DNA of 64,000 bases, from positions 124,001 through 188,000 of the forward strand of contig JAEWVR010000015.1 in the NCBI GenBank assembly GCA_023459055.1, written 5' to 3'. The DNA comes from Fibrobacterota bacterium. Its GTDB lineage: Bacteria; Fibrobacterota; Chitinivibrionia; Chitinivibrionales; Chitinispirillaceae. Position numbers and translations under genes: made by a program. The notes under the pieces were generated by a model. The model saw only the letters and a list, made by a program, of their open reading frames with translations, was not told the origin of the DNA and ran no database searches. Positions 8,271 to 17,886 of the stretch are shown in pieces (the stretch's first letter is position 1; every line of letters starts with the position of its first letter).

Positions 8271-9047
8271 TTATAAGTAAGGTTTCTCTGAAAATAGTTT
8301 ATCAACAGTGACAACTTCAAATTGTTCAGCCTGCAATCTGCGCAGCATTGCTTCAAGTGATGAAAAGTACTCGTTTTTATACGCCGGGACCGGTAGTACA
8401 TCATGAAGCAGTATCACGGCACCATTGGCTGGAAGTGATACAAAGTGTTTAAAGCTTGACCTGAGTCTATTGCCGGCATCATTTGCGCTACGGCTCCAGC
8501 CGATGCAGATCATGGCATTTTTTTCAAGTGCGGTACGAAGGTGAGGATTGCTTAAACCAATCGGCGGACGATAAAAGCGTGGTTTTAGACCGCAGATGGA
8601 TGCAATGATCGATTGTGCCTGCCCGATTTCATAGGTCATCTTTTTTAACATTCGAAAATTTGATGTGTACGCATGATGTAAATCATGACAGGCGATGGTG
8701 TGTCCACGTGCAACGATCATTGTACAAAGGTCACGATGCCTGAGCGCTTTTTCTGCAATAACAAAAAATGTTGCCTGGAAGTTAAATCTGTCGAGAAGAT
8801 CAAGTACCTGCGGAGTGCACGTCGGGTCGGGACCATCATCAAAGGTAAGTGCGCACTGTTTTTTTGCATCACCCTTTTTACATAGCGACTTGAGAAAGAA
8901 ATTAAAGGAGAGATAGCATATCCCGCAATATAAAACTATAACGTGGATAAAAATGATATAGGAAAAGAAAAACCTGTACGACGGGATTGTCAGCCAGAAT
9001 AGAAATGAAACAAATAGGGTAACTGACCAGATATAATCTTTACGCAT
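8271..9047 (-). CDS. Membrane-anchored polysaccharide deacetylase (CE4)
   Basis: 258-aa NodB-homology enzyme that removes acetyl groups from an N-acetylated glycan such as peptidoglycan, chitin oligomers or an exopolysaccharide. Two hydrophobic helices (about 7-22 and 28-50) anchor it. The catalytic domain follows: TFDDGPD at 68-74 supplies the base and metal Asp, CHDLHH in the GHTIACHDLHH segment supplies the H-x3-H metal pair, RFYRPP is motif 3, GWSRSANDAG motif 4 and ILLHDV motif 5. All key residues are present, so it should be active. It leads a probable two-gene unit with the small membrane protein. Confidence 0.9.
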   Translation of the reverse strand: MRKDYIWSVTLFVSFLFWLTIPSYRFFFSYIIFIHVIVLYCGICYLSFNFFLKSLCKKGDAKKQCALTFDDGPDPTCTPQVLDLLDRFNFQATFFVIAEKALRHRDLCTMIVARGHTIACHDLHHAYTSNFRMLKKMTYEIGQAQSIIASICGLKPRFYRPPIGLSNPHLRTALEKNAMICIGWSRSANDAGNRLRSSFKHFVSLPANGAVILLHDVLPVPAYKNEYFSSLEAMLRRLQAEQFEVVTVDKLFSEKPYL

Positions 9048-9177
9048 ACGCTTGTCCCGTTCTGTCCCTGTTCTTTTTTTAGTATATCAATTTTAAAATA
9101 ATTTGTAACATTCGTGTGTCCTATGGCGTTTTTATTTTTGAGATCGCAACTAAACATGTCCTGAAAGTGATCAACGT

Positions 9178-9843
9178 ATGTTTGGAACACCGGAATCCAC
9201 CTGCAAAAGTTTCTCAGATACCTGGGAGATTCTTCCATACTCCGATGATGATGAGGAGGCGCTTGAGCAGGGTAATGTGTTGTCATCAGAGGATTTAATT
9301 AAACGGTTGCAACATATAAATAATATTTTCAGTTCGGAACAAAGTGACAGGGGGTATTCTCCGGAAGCGTTCGCGTTACTATGCACATTGCTTGCATGTG
9401 CTTCATGGTGTAAGGAAAACCGGGCACTATTTAACTCTTTGTCTGCTCTGCTTGATAGTGAAAGCAGTATTGTTGATACGAAGAGTGATAGCAGCGTCGC
9501 ACAGAGTTGTGACCAGGAACGGGAATTTGATGATGTCTTTATATTTGAAAATGCAAGGGATTACAGGGTTTTCTACTTTGAAACAGTATACTGTGCAAAT
9601 GATGTTGATTATTGCAAAGATGTACAACCTGTAAATACCGTATCCCGAGGACCGCCTGAGCAGGGTTACGATTGTCTCGCAGATAGTAAAGATATTAATA
9701 TGCTCATTGACATAGCTGGCGTATACAGTGCTCCGGTACCTGATATAAATGATGATTCGCATAAACATTGCTTGCAATATGATTTACCTATTAATAGTTT
9801 ACTATATCAGGTCAACGGAGGCGGTTTCCATGAAGCAGCATGA
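9178..9843 (+). CDS. Unknown acidic protein leading a sigma-factor operon
   Basis: 221 aa, not recognised. It is acidic, rich in Asp, Glu and Ser, has scattered cysteines and no signal peptide or membrane helix. No clear ribosome-binding site precedes ATG 9178, so the start is uncertain. Its 3' end overlaps the start of the ECF sigma gene by 14 bp, indicating translational coupling, and it is transcribed in the same direction. The position suggests a role in the same regulatory unit, perhaps as a cytoplasmic modulator, but that is inference only. Confidence 0.6.
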   Translation: MFGTPESTCKSFSDTWEILPYSDDDEEALEQGNVLSSEDLIKRLQHINNIFSSEQSDRGYSPEAFALLCTLLACASWCKENRALFNSLSALLDSESSIVDTKSDSSVAQSCDQEREFDDVFIFENARDYRVFYFETVYCANDVDYCKDVQPVNTVSRGPPEQGYDCLADSKDINMLIDIAGVYSAPVPDINDDSHKHCLQYDLPINSLLYQVNGGGFHEAA

Positions 9844-10324
9844 ATTTACAGCACTGTACAGAGAGTACTCAAAACCATTGTACAATTTCATACGATGGAC
9901 AACCGGGTACAGCGCCATGAGTGATGATATCACTCAGAATATGTTTATTAAGGTTCTTCGCAGTGAAAATGCGCCATCTGATCCTGTCGAAATCCGGAGA
10001 TGGCTGTATGCGATTGCAAGAAATGCATGTATTGACTATTTCAGAAGCAATGCACGGTTGACAAATTTTAAAAATAACTATACTGCCGAATGCGCTGTAA
10101 ACGGTTCAATAGAAGTCGATGAAACGCATGACAGTGAGGAGATCTGGAAACAGCTTGCGAAACTCCCTGATATTGACAGGTCTATACTGTATCTTCACTT
10201 GAAAGAAGGATATGCGTACAAGGAGATCGCTGACACACTCGAAATGAACGAAAATCAGGTTCGTGTCAAAGCATTCAGGGCACTACGAAAACTTAGGGAT
10301 GAAATGTGCAGGGCTGAAGTATGA
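9830..10324 (+). CDS. ECF-type RNA polymerase sigma-70 factor
   Basis: 164-aa extracytoplasmic-function sigma factor. Region 2 covers about residues 5-75 (LYREYSKPLYNFI, then DDITQNMFIKVL, then RRWLYAIARNACIDYFR) and region 4 about 108-160 (LPDIDRSILYLHLKEGYAYKEIA with a recognition helix in MNENQVRVKAFRALRKL). It would direct RNA polymerase to a stress or envelope regulon. ATG 9830 has GGAGG upstream; the longer frame from 9749 lacks this. The gene overlaps the unknown protein before it by 14 bp and the anti-sigma gene after it by 4 bp (ATGA). Confidence 0.93.
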   Translation: MKQHEFTALYREYSKPLYNFIRWTTGYSAMSDDITQNMFIKVLRSENAPSDPVEIRRWLYAIARNACIDYFRSNARLTNFKNNYTAECAVNGSIEVDETHDSEEIWKQLAKLPDIDRSILYLHLKEGYAYKEIADTLEMNENQVRVKAFRALRKLRDEMCRAEV

Positions 10325-10650
10325 GTAAAGAAAATAGTGAACACTTGACAGAAGAGCAGATGGCGGATGCGGCGTCGGATATGCTGACCGATGAAATCAG
10401 GGAGCATCTGGCGGTCTGTGATGTGTGCGCAAAAGAGGTAAAAGAACTCAAATCCGTTGCCGATACAATTAAAACACTCGCGGATGAAGATGTTCCGTCA
10501 TCGGTAGAGCGGCGCATATTCCACGCACTTCACCGCAATAAACCAAAAATCGCAAAAATCCTTGAAAGTCCCATGTTGTCAATACTGTTTGCAGTGATTA
10601 TCATTTTTTTGCTCTATCTTATAATCGGTATGCTGCTGGTTGATCAGTAA
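10321..10650 (+). CDS. Zinc-binding anti-sigma factor with C-terminal membrane helix
   Basis: 109-aa probable anti-sigma partner of the upstream ECF factor. The N-terminal half contains H29-x3-C33-x2-C36, the ZAS zinc motif, and a single hydrophobic helix at about 84-106 anchors the protein, leaving almost no periplasmic part. It starts within the stop of the sigma gene (ATGA overlap). The near absence of an external sensor domain suggests the signal is read in the cytoplasm, perhaps by zinc/thiol chemistry or by another protein. Confidence 0.85.
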   Translation: MSKENSEHLTEEQMADAASDMLTDEIREHLAVCDVCAKEVKELKSVADTIKTLADEDVPSSVERRIFHALHRNKPKIAKILESPMLSILFAVIIIFLLYLIIGMLLVDQ

Positions 10651-10657
10651 ACGCATC

Positions 10658-12115
10658 TCAATCAATGACAAAGCGGTAAGCCGCTTTATAATCTCCAGAA
10701 CTGAAATCAAGTATATATACCGCCTTGGATAAATTTGATTTGTCAATAATCATTTCATGGTATGCTGCTTTTTGATGCCCTGCCGGGTATGATCTGACTA
10801 ATGAACCATCAATAGCATGTATACGGATGATAACAGTATTCTCTTCAGGAAGTGTATATTTTATAACCAGTGCATTACCGGTTTTTCCTTCCTCGGAAAA
10901 ATTAATCGAAAATGCAGGGCTTGATTGAGCAAACTCAATGAAACGTGCAGAAAACCTGCTCATCAGACTCCATTCCGACCATCCTTTTTTCGGATTGTTA
11001 GCACGTACTTTCCACCAGTATGACCGATTGTTAAGTGGTAATGTGTACAGCAATTCCTGTGTCGTAATTGATGAATCCGAGTAGATGATCGTTTTCATCA
11101 GAGAGTCTTTTGCGATAACCAGATGGAAGTTGCCTGATGTCTGCAGCGGGTATTTCCATAAGAAACGAACGCTATCGGTCTGCATGGTATCCCCATGTAA
11201 AGGTGTTAGAAGGACCGGGGCATTTAATGCGGGTGCCGGCAGAAGAGATTTTCCCGTGCAAAACGGAGCTGCGAAGTCAAGCAGTTCTGCAACTGTAGGA
11301 GCGATGTCTACCTGTGATCGTCGTGATGAGTCAATCAGAGCTGGCTGTATATCTGGTCCGATCATAAAAAGCATGATATGTCTGCATCCATCGCAGCCAT
11401 CCCCATGATACATCCACTCATTAGTATGACGGCCGTGATCATTGGTAACAATCAAAGTCGTTTTGTCTTTATAAACCGGATCACTCTGGATATCTGTCCA
11501 GAATTTGTAAATCACACTGTCTGCAAACTTTATTGAACCGATATATCGTTGCCATTCATCCATGTGCCCCCAGTAATCAACCCCGCCGAAGTTAGTGATT
11601 GTCAATTTAGGGTGATGTGTTTTTATTGCTGTCTGAAGATTGTTCCAGGAGGCAGTGTCATTGTACTGTGATGATGAATATGCAACTGATGCTCCATAGG
11701 AACTGCCGAATTGCGGGTGTGAACTGTAGGAAAGATTGTTAAGTTTATCTTTACCAAGGATAACATAGTTGTCTGTTTGTGAAGTTCCACGGTACTTTCT
11801 GAAGTATTCAAACAGAGTTGGCATATCAGCTCTCTGGTAACCATCATTGGGAATATTCTGCCAGGTACCGGAAATTATCGAATTGTGGCCTGCGGTTGTG
11901 TACGTGATACTATCATTATAGAAACGGGTATAGATTGCACCGTGCGGGCGTAAACTGTTCCAGATAAAGGGAATGTTTTGATGCAGCGTATCACCAAATG
12001 TCTCACTGTACCGCGCACCATCAATAATAAGAATATGCACATTTTCAGTTTTGTAACAAAAAGATGTTGCCTGCAGTAGCAGAATTATAAAAAAAACAGT
12101 GATTCGTTGTATCAT
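10658..12115 (-). CDS. Secreted alkaline-phosphatase-superfamily enzyme with Por-tail-like C-terminus
   Basis: 485 aa. Signal peptide about 1-20. The catalytic part (about 25-280) looks like the alkaline phosphatase/phosphodiesterase/sulfatase superfamily: an early ILIIDGARY metal-Asp motif, TTAGHNSI with the nucleophile-region Thr, DYWGHMDEW, TNDHGRH and a final HGDGCDGCRHI histidine. After a fibronectin-like segment, the last 80 or so residues are a beta-sandwich tail with VYILDF, like type A sorting domains of the type IX secretion system. It is therefore probably an exported, perhaps surface-bound phosphoesterase or sulfatase; substrate unknown. Convergent with the anti-sigma gene, 7 bp away. 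Confidence 0.82.
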   Translation of the reverse strand: MIQRITVFFIILLLQATSFCYKTENVHILIIDGARYSETFGDTLHQNIPFIWNSLRPHGAIYTRFYNDSITYTTAGHNSIISGTWQNIPNDGYQRADMPTLFEYFRKYRGTSQTDNYVILGKDKLNNLSYSSHPQFGSSYGASVAYSSSQYNDTASWNNLQTAIKTHHPKLTITNFGGVDYWGHMDEWQRYIGSIKFADSVIYKFWTDIQSDPVYKDKTTLIVTNDHGRHTNEWMYHGDGCDGCRHIMLFMIGPDIQPALIDSSRRSQVDIAPTVAELLDFAAPFCTGKSLLPAPALNAPVLLTPLHGDTMQTDSVRFLWKYPLQTSGNFHLVIAKDSLMKTIIYSDSSITTQELLYTLPLNNRSYWWKVRANNPKKGWSEWSLMSRFSARFIEFAQSSPAFSINFSEEGKTGNALVIKYTLPEENTVIIRIHAIDGSLVRSYPAGHQKAAYHEMIIDKSNLSKAVYILDFSSGDYKAAYRFVID

Positions 12116-12249
12116 CGGGGTTTCCGTTCATCAATTGAATGTTGTTACTATAAATTAAACTATTTTCTGTTTTTTTACCTATAAAAATTTCTGTAGGTCA
12201 ACAAATTCCCAATGTGCAAAAGTTTAATAACTGTTTTGCAATTGATACA

Positions 12250-12277
12250 TTGAAAAACGGTAACAATAATTTATATT
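12250..12277 (+). promoter_or_regulatory. Candidate sigma-70 promoter of the giant protein gene
   Basis: TTGAAA at 12250-12255 and TATATT at 12272-12277 with a 16-bp spacer, about 30 bp before the start codon. Judged by eye only. Confidence 0.45.
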
Positions 12278-12309
12278 CTGAAAACATTCACCATTTTCAG
12301 GTTTAGTTT

Positions 12310-15300
12310 ATGACAATAAAGTTATGCTGGTTGCTGATTCTTCAGTTAGGTTTTCTTGGTTGTTTTTTCAGCTCATTTTCTCAGATTCAGACAATGAGTA
12401 CAAGTGCGGGTGATACGGCTGTCGCCACAGTTTCATCAAAGGGAACATCAACGCTGCTGCTCCCGGTCAAAAAGTGGGGACGTTATTCGATAAGGGCATC
12501 TGGTACCCAGCCGGTCGCGCTTTCTGTTGCAGATAAACGAAATGGCATTTTTTGCAGTGATGGCGAGGCGGGGCAGCGTAATGGCCGCATTGACCTTTTT
12601 CTTGAAATCGGTGAGTATAAAGTAATCATTAATGGAGATCCCAAAGCAACAGCAACATCAAAGATAATGTCATTGCCGTTTACAAATGTTGCAGGACATA
12701 CGGCATCATGGCTGATACCGCGTAAGGAGAACAAACTGTCGCTTGAGGATATGCAGCAGGCTTGTTTCTGGTTTGATATAAGTACCGACAGTACTGTTTA
12801 CATAGAGGCATCAGGAAGAAATCTTGCCGATCTGAAAATCTGGCAGAATGGCGAATGGATTCGGGAGGCGACCAGACGGCAGTTTACTGTACGGCCAAAG
12901 GCAGAAACTCCACTAAGCGGTATTGCGTTGTCCACACGGCTTCAACCGGGTACATATATGGTTGCCGCATATGGCGGATCAGGGTATAAATGGGCACTTG
13001 AAAGCAAGGAACATCCGTTATATCTACAATTTGGGCTTGACAAAATAAAGCAAAATACAACATCACAGATGGTAATTCCACCCAAAGGGTATTTATTAAC
13101 AACAATTGATAAAGGTGTTTCAAAAATCGTTGTGGACGAGCCGGTACGAAACCGGTTGGCTGCAGAAACTGGTTACTTTACAGATGACTATTCCTCACTG
13201 GTGACATCAGCAGTAGATTCAATTCACGCAAAAGGAGCATCAAACAGGGTCCTTTTAAACGTTAACCAGAATGCCGGGGCGTATGTAAAAATAACCGGTA
13301 CACCGGGACAATCTTTTTCGCTTCAGGCAATCGGGCAATCGCAGCGATCCATAAATTCAGCAGGTCAATACTGGGCTGCATCACTACATACCGGTAATTT
13401 CGCAGATCAGATTGGTGCAAGCGGTTTTATCATCGACTCAAAAGATAACCGGATTGTCGCCATGATGTGTGATACAATTTCCGGTAGTCTTGGAATTGAA
13501 CGGCGGTTCAATCTGCTTGATAGAGTGACATCATTTATCTGGGTTGATCAGGATGGTGATTACACCATGGTTCCCGGAGGGACATCATTGCGCTGGAGAA
13601 TGTACCGTTATTTTATTACACCACCTGAGAATTTTAAGAAGCCGGAGTTTGAGGAGAAAACGGAAACATTAAAACTGACAAAAGGAATGCATATTCTTGA
13701 GATTGAACCGGATAAAAAAGGTATTGCAACAATCATGCTCCGAAAATCGTCACTGCTTGGCAATGTTGTCAAGGCGACAAAAGAGTTGCTTGCGACACCG
13801 GATAGTCTTCGAAAATGGGATCTGCCACGACCATCAGTGCAATTTCCTTCAGTTCAGGTACCGCAATCAGAACATTATCAGCTTGTTATTAATAGTCAAT
13901 TACCGGAACTGTTTGTCGGGTACATAAAAAAGTATCCACTCAACATTGATGAACCATTGAGCTTTACCTGTGATCCATTACAGAAAATTACAGTCAGGAT
14001 AAAACTTGCAGGTACACGGATGGTGTCTGTGACCGATATTAATAATACATCATATGCGTTTTCTGTTGATAATAAAAAAATGGATAAACCATCCGAATTA
14101 AATGCCGGTGAGCATCAGTTCGAATTTGTCAATGAATCAAAGAATACAAAACAGTTATATCTTAAGGCTATTCCGCCGGAATTGCTGATTACTGCGTCAG
14201 TACCTGTATACTCACAGGAGAAGCTTTCGTCACTACCGAAGTTCCAGACCCTTGATGCTCCTTCGGAAGTCTTTACTGATATAGAAAGAAACAGCAGTGT
14301 TACATGGTTTTTAAATGTCAAAGAGCCATCACTGTACAAAGTGGAAACAACCGGTCGTCTTGCGACAACGATTCTCATACAGGACCGGTTCGGAAATTTC
14401 AGCGTTTCACAGAGTTGTAATGGCGTCGCAAAGAATGCTCTGATGCTGCCCTATCTATTGAGTGGTCAGTACCGGCTTCTTGTTTCTACGGTTGATCAGT
14501 CTGCCGGACGAACCGGTATCGCGGTTCAGAAATGCGACCTTGTTGATGGTGGAAAGATACAAAAAGAGTATGAAAACAGGACATCGGTACCGGAATTTTC
14601 CGGTGTCCGGTATACAATGAGTATTTACAAAAAAGGTGCATACACCATTGAAAACGCAGGATTGTCCGGAAACTTTCCGTTTCGTATAGAGGATCAGACA
14701 TCATGGCCGATTGATCCGGTCATCAATAATACTGCGTTTCAGGGAACTCTTGACAAAGGCGATTACACAGTAATTTCGCTTCCATCTGAGCAGGCGAGCA
14801 GGCGTAATGTCAGGTTGACACCGGTAACGATTACTGAGAAACTGAAAGGGAAGGGACCTCATCCGCTGCGGATCAACGAACCGGTATCGATGATATGGAT
14901 TGACAATGTTAAAAAAGGTGAAAAGGAGAGTGTGGTTGAACCTGTTACCTTTATTTTGGATGTCCCTGCACCGGTACATGGTAAGTTTACAATCACAAAC
15001 AATTTTTCTGCAATGCTTTATAAAGATGGAAAAGACAGTGCTGTTACGGTTATCAGGCAAGGTATGAATCTCGCTGCCGGAGTATATATGCTTAAAATTC
15101 GTCCTAAAAAAAACGGGAATTATATACCGCTTGAGGTCGGATTTACAACATCAGAATTACTACCAGGATTGAGCAGGACAATACATAAAAAGATGACCCT
15201 TGCAGTTAGTGTTGGTAAAGCCGGTGTGGTTGAATTCACGAGTCAGGGTACGCTTGATGTATCCGCTGAATTGCTTGACAGTACTGCCAATGTCGTGATT

Positions 15301-17784
15301 GCATCAAACGATGACAGCTATAGTGACTGGAATTTTGGTATTTCAAAGATGCTTCAGCCGGGAAGATATTTTCTGAGAGTGGAGTCAGCTGAGAGCCGCT
15401 TTACATCAACAAAAATCGGAATGAGAGCGTTGTATGATACGCTTCTTGCTCCATTGAGTGCATCAGTAAATGAACCTGTTTCTTTTGTTGTCAATTTGAA
15501 CCGTCATATTGGTATCATTGAACTGAACACTTCAGAAAAGGGTGATATCATTGCAGCACATTGTAAAGGAAAGTCAAGACTTGGATGCTCAATCGAGCGC
15601 AACAATAACGGAAACTGGGTTGCTGTTGCGGTAAAACAGGGTGAATCGCCGTTTATCTCCGTTCCCTATGATAAGAAAAACCGTTACCGGTTGCGTGTAT
15701 GGTCGGAAGATAATGTTGATGAATCTGTTTCCATAACATATACCAATGCAGACGCAAAAATGGTTTCATGGAAAAACGCAAAAAACGGTCTTGATGGAAA
15801 AGTAATAAAAACGGGTGATACCCATTGTGCCTGGTTTAAAGTGGATCTTGAAAAATTTGCACCAGGAAATTTCATTGCAAAGCAGGGTAGAAACGGGGTT
15901 TCCGGCATTGGTGTTTCGGTATCGCTTGATACAATGTTTACGGTTGAGAATGGTTATCGGTTTACATCATCGGAACAATATGCATGGATTGAAATGCATT
16001 TCGATAATGATGGAAGGTTTGATGTCTCACTTGAACCGGATATCCTTGGTGAAAATAGAAAGTTTACTGTTACGTTCAACGGCAACCGGCCATCAATATT
16101 CGAAACAGGAACAGGGAAAAATAAGGTTGGGTTTTGTATTGCTGAAACGGATGGCTACCATCCTTTTACCGGAGTTGTTACAAGTAATACTTCCAATGTA
16201 TTTAAAATTCGTGGTAAAAGCGTCGATCAGGGACACTGGCTTGGTAATGGTACATGCGCAGCGGCATTACTGCCGGGTGATAGTAACAAAGTGGCATTTT
16301 GGAATGCAGTTGTACCAAATGACGGGACAACGGCATCAGCGAAAGTATCGTGGTACAATGTTGAGCTGCAGGATGCCCCGCAGCAAACTGCGGGAACAAT
16401 AAACTGGGTTGCAGTAAAACAATCTGCCAGAGTCTATCATGTTAAAAATGCGAGCATGCGAGTGACAATTCCGGGTGGCAATGCTTTAGTATTTGTAAAC
16501 GATCAGGGAAAACGTATCGTGTGCTACGTTCCCGGTGAGGACCCCGGAATACAGGAGATACACACATCGTCCGGGGATCTCTATCTGATCGCATTAAAAG
16601 ATAATGCTGAGTTTAATATTGCATTATTTGAAAATGATCCGCAGAAAGATAATAGTATTACAGCATTCAAAGGGTATGAATGTAATAGTCTGTATCAGGG
16701 TTCAAGTCGTTTCTATCTTGGTACTGCAAAAGAAAAATCCTTCGTGTTTTACCGGGGTGCAATTAAAGGAGTTGACTGGGTGCGACAGGATGGCATGCTT
16801 GTGCAGAATGTAGCGAACGGTTTACCCGCAGGACCCGGTGGATTTCTCGATATTCATCATGATGCAGGGTGGAGCAGTTTATGCCTGAGTAAATCTGATG
16901 GAATTCATGATATAAGTGTCGCAAAGTGGGGATATCCGTTGCAGGGTAAAAAAATCAAACAGATAACAAAATCATCTGCGGTCAGGTTATGTGTATCAGA
17001 TAACTGGATTAGTTTTACCATTAATGATACCGCTCATGTGAATGTATCCTTACCGGTGCCATCAGCAGCAATACTTATGAAAGACACAATTGCCCTCAAT
17101 TATACAGAATCGGAATCTGCACTCAATTGGGATATCCCGTTAGTTCCGGGAACCTATACAATCGGAGTACGGGCAATAAATGGTGCGACATGTGATGGAC
17201 TCATGCTGAATGTTCTTATAAGGTCTATTGAAATTCTGTCAGAGAGAAAACCGTTTAATGGTAATCTGACACCGGGAGAAAGCAGGATGGTCGGGTTTGA
17301 TATCACAAAAAAATCTGATTACGGCATCGGATTGAGGATGAATAAAGAAAGCGTACTTGCATCGCTGTATAATTCATCGGGTGTTTTAATCGCTCAGGGC
17401 AAACAGCAGTATATTAAGCTTGACAATGGTAGATATTATCTGCGTTTAAGTGTTCCTTATGATGCCGAAGGTACAAATTGTACAGTATATCTGTTTGGGC
17501 AGGATCCTCCGCCGGATGAACCTCCGGAGAATCTTGTCAAATGGATAATCAATGGTGCTCAGGGGGAACGTCCTGAGTTCAGTAATGTGAACCGGAATGA
17601 TGCTGTTGAACAAAAACCTGCCTGGATGAGAATGGACGTTTCAAATTCAACCGGTACGTCGTATTCATCAGAGGAAAACATTGATGAACGTATGGATGAG
17701 GGATCAGAGGGAGATGGTGAGGGGGAGTATGATCAGCAGGGTGATGAGGAACAGGATGAGGGTTCTGGTGAAGAGAATGAATAG
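12310..17784 (+). CDS. Giant secreted beta-repeat protein upstream of the A2M gene
   Basis: 1824 aa, not recognised as a whole. An N-terminal signal peptide (about 1-25, ending in SFSQ) sends it across the inner membrane. The body contains about ten copies of a short pattern L-x-x-G-x-[YH]-x-[LIV] (near residues 210, 455, 597, 716, 814, 920, 1015, 1611 and 1704), the closing hairpin seen in bacterial pre-peptidase C-terminal-type beta-sandwiches, so it is probably a chain of such domains. The last 40 residues are extremely acidic (Asp, Glu, Gly, Ser). No catalytic motif is visible. It lies 102 bp upstream of the alpha-2-macroglobulin gene on the same strand, suggesting a joint periplasmic or surface role. 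Confidence 0.8.
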   Translation: MTIKLCWLLILQLGFLGCFFSSFSQIQTMSTSAGDTAVATVSSKGTSTLLLPVKKWGRYSIRASGTQPVALSVADKRNGIFCSDGEAGQRNGRIDLFLEIGEYKVIINGDPKATATSKIMSLPFTNVAGHTASWLIPRKENKLSLEDMQQACFWFDISTDSTVYIEASGRNLADLKIWQNGEWIREATRRQFTVRPKAETPLSGIALSTRLQPGTYMVAAYGGSGYKWALESKEHPLYLQFGLDKIKQNTTSQMVIPPKGYLLTTIDKGVSKIVVDEPVRNRLAAETGYFTDDYSSLVTSAVDSIHAKGASNRVLLNVNQNAGAYVKITGTPGQSFSLQAIGQSQRSINSAGQYWAASLHTGNFADQIGASGFIIDSKDNRIVAMMCDTISGSLGIERRFNLLDRVTSFIWVDQDGDYTMVPGGTSLRWRMYRYFITPPENFKKPEFEEKTETLKLTKGMHILEIEPDKKGIATIMLRKSSLLGNVVKATKELLATPDSLRKWDLPRPSVQFPSVQVPQSEHYQLVINSQLPELFVGYIKKYPLNIDEPLSFTCDPLQKITVRIKLAGTRMVSVTDINNTSYAFSVDNKKMDKPSELNAGEHQFEFVNESKNTKQLYLKAIPPELLITASVPVYSQEKLSSLPKFQTLDAPSEVFTDIERNSSVTWFLNVKEPSLYKVETTGRLATTILIQDRFGNFSVSQSCNGVAKNALMLPYLLSGQYRLLVSTVDQSAGRTGIAVQKCDLVDGGKIQKEYENRTSVPEFSGVRYTMSIYKKGAYTIENAGLSGNFPFRIEDQTSWPIDPVINNTAFQGTLDKGDYTVISLPSEQASRRNVRLTPVTITEKLKGKGPHPLRINEPVSMIWIDNVKKGEKESVVEPVTFILDVPAPVHGKFTITNNFSAMLYKDGKDSAVTVIRQGMNLAAGVYMLKIRPKKNGNYIPLEVGFTTSELLPGLSRTIHKKMTLAVSVGKAGVVEFTSQGTLDVSAELLDSTANVVIASNDDSYSDWNFGISKMLQPGRYFLRVESAESRFTSTKIGMRALYDTLLAPLSASVNEPVSFVVNLNRHIGIIELNTSEKGDIIAAHCKGKSRLGCSIERNNNGNWVAVAVKQGESPFISVPYDKKNRYRLRVWSEDNVDESVSITYTNADAKMVSWKNAKNGLDGKVIKTGDTHCAWFKVDLEKFAPGNFIAKQGRNGVSGIGVSVSLDTMFTVENGYRFTSSEQYAWIEMHFDNDGRFDVSLEPDILGENRKFTVTFNGNRPSIFETGTGKNKVGFCIAETDGYHPFTGVVTSNTSNVFKIRGKSVDQGHWLGNGTCAAALLPGDSNKVAFWNAVVPNDGTTASAKVSWYNVELQDAPQQTAGTINWVAVKQSARVYHVKNASMRVTIPGGNALVFVNDQGKRIVCYVPGEDPGIQEIHTSSGDLYLIALKDNAEFNIALFENDPQKDNSITAFKGYECNSLYQGSSRFYLGTAKEKSFVFYRGAIKGVDWVRQDGMLVQNVANGLPAGPGGFLDIHHDAGWSSLCLSKSDGIHDISVAKWGYPLQGKKIKQITKSSAVRLCVSDNWISFTINDTAHVNVSLPVPSAAILMKDTIALNYTESESALNWDIPLVPGTYTIGVRAINGATCDGLMLNVLIRSIEILSERKPFNGNLTPGESRMVGFDITKKSDYGIGLRMNKESVLASLYNSSGVLIAQGKQQYIKLDNGRYYLRLSVPYDAEGTNCTVYLFGQDPPPDEPPENLVKWIINGAQGERPEFSNVNRNDAVEQKPAWMRMDVSNSTGTSYSSEENIDERMDEGSEGDGEGEYDQQGDEEQDEGSGEENE

Positions 17785-17816
17785 TGCAGTTTAGAGAATA
17801 ATACAGTTTGTTGACA

Positions 17817-17846
17817 TTGTATGAGAACGAAATGCCGGTTTATAAT
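17817..17846 (+). promoter_or_regulatory. Candidate sigma-70 promoter of the A2M gene
   Basis: TTGTAT at 17817-17822 and a perfect TATAAT at 17841-17846 with an 18-bp spacer, about 40 bp before the start codon. A TTGACA at 17811 is too far away (24 bp). It suggests that the A2M-pbpC pair can be expressed independently of the giant gene. Confidence 0.5.
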
Positions 17847-17886
17847 AATAAATTGACAATTGTAATAGATTCGCAGAGGATAGATA

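Noticed and set aside
15815..16402. 195-codon open frame on the plus strand
   Set aside because: Lies wholly inside the giant protein gene in another frame; its translation is basic and irregular, as expected for a shadow.
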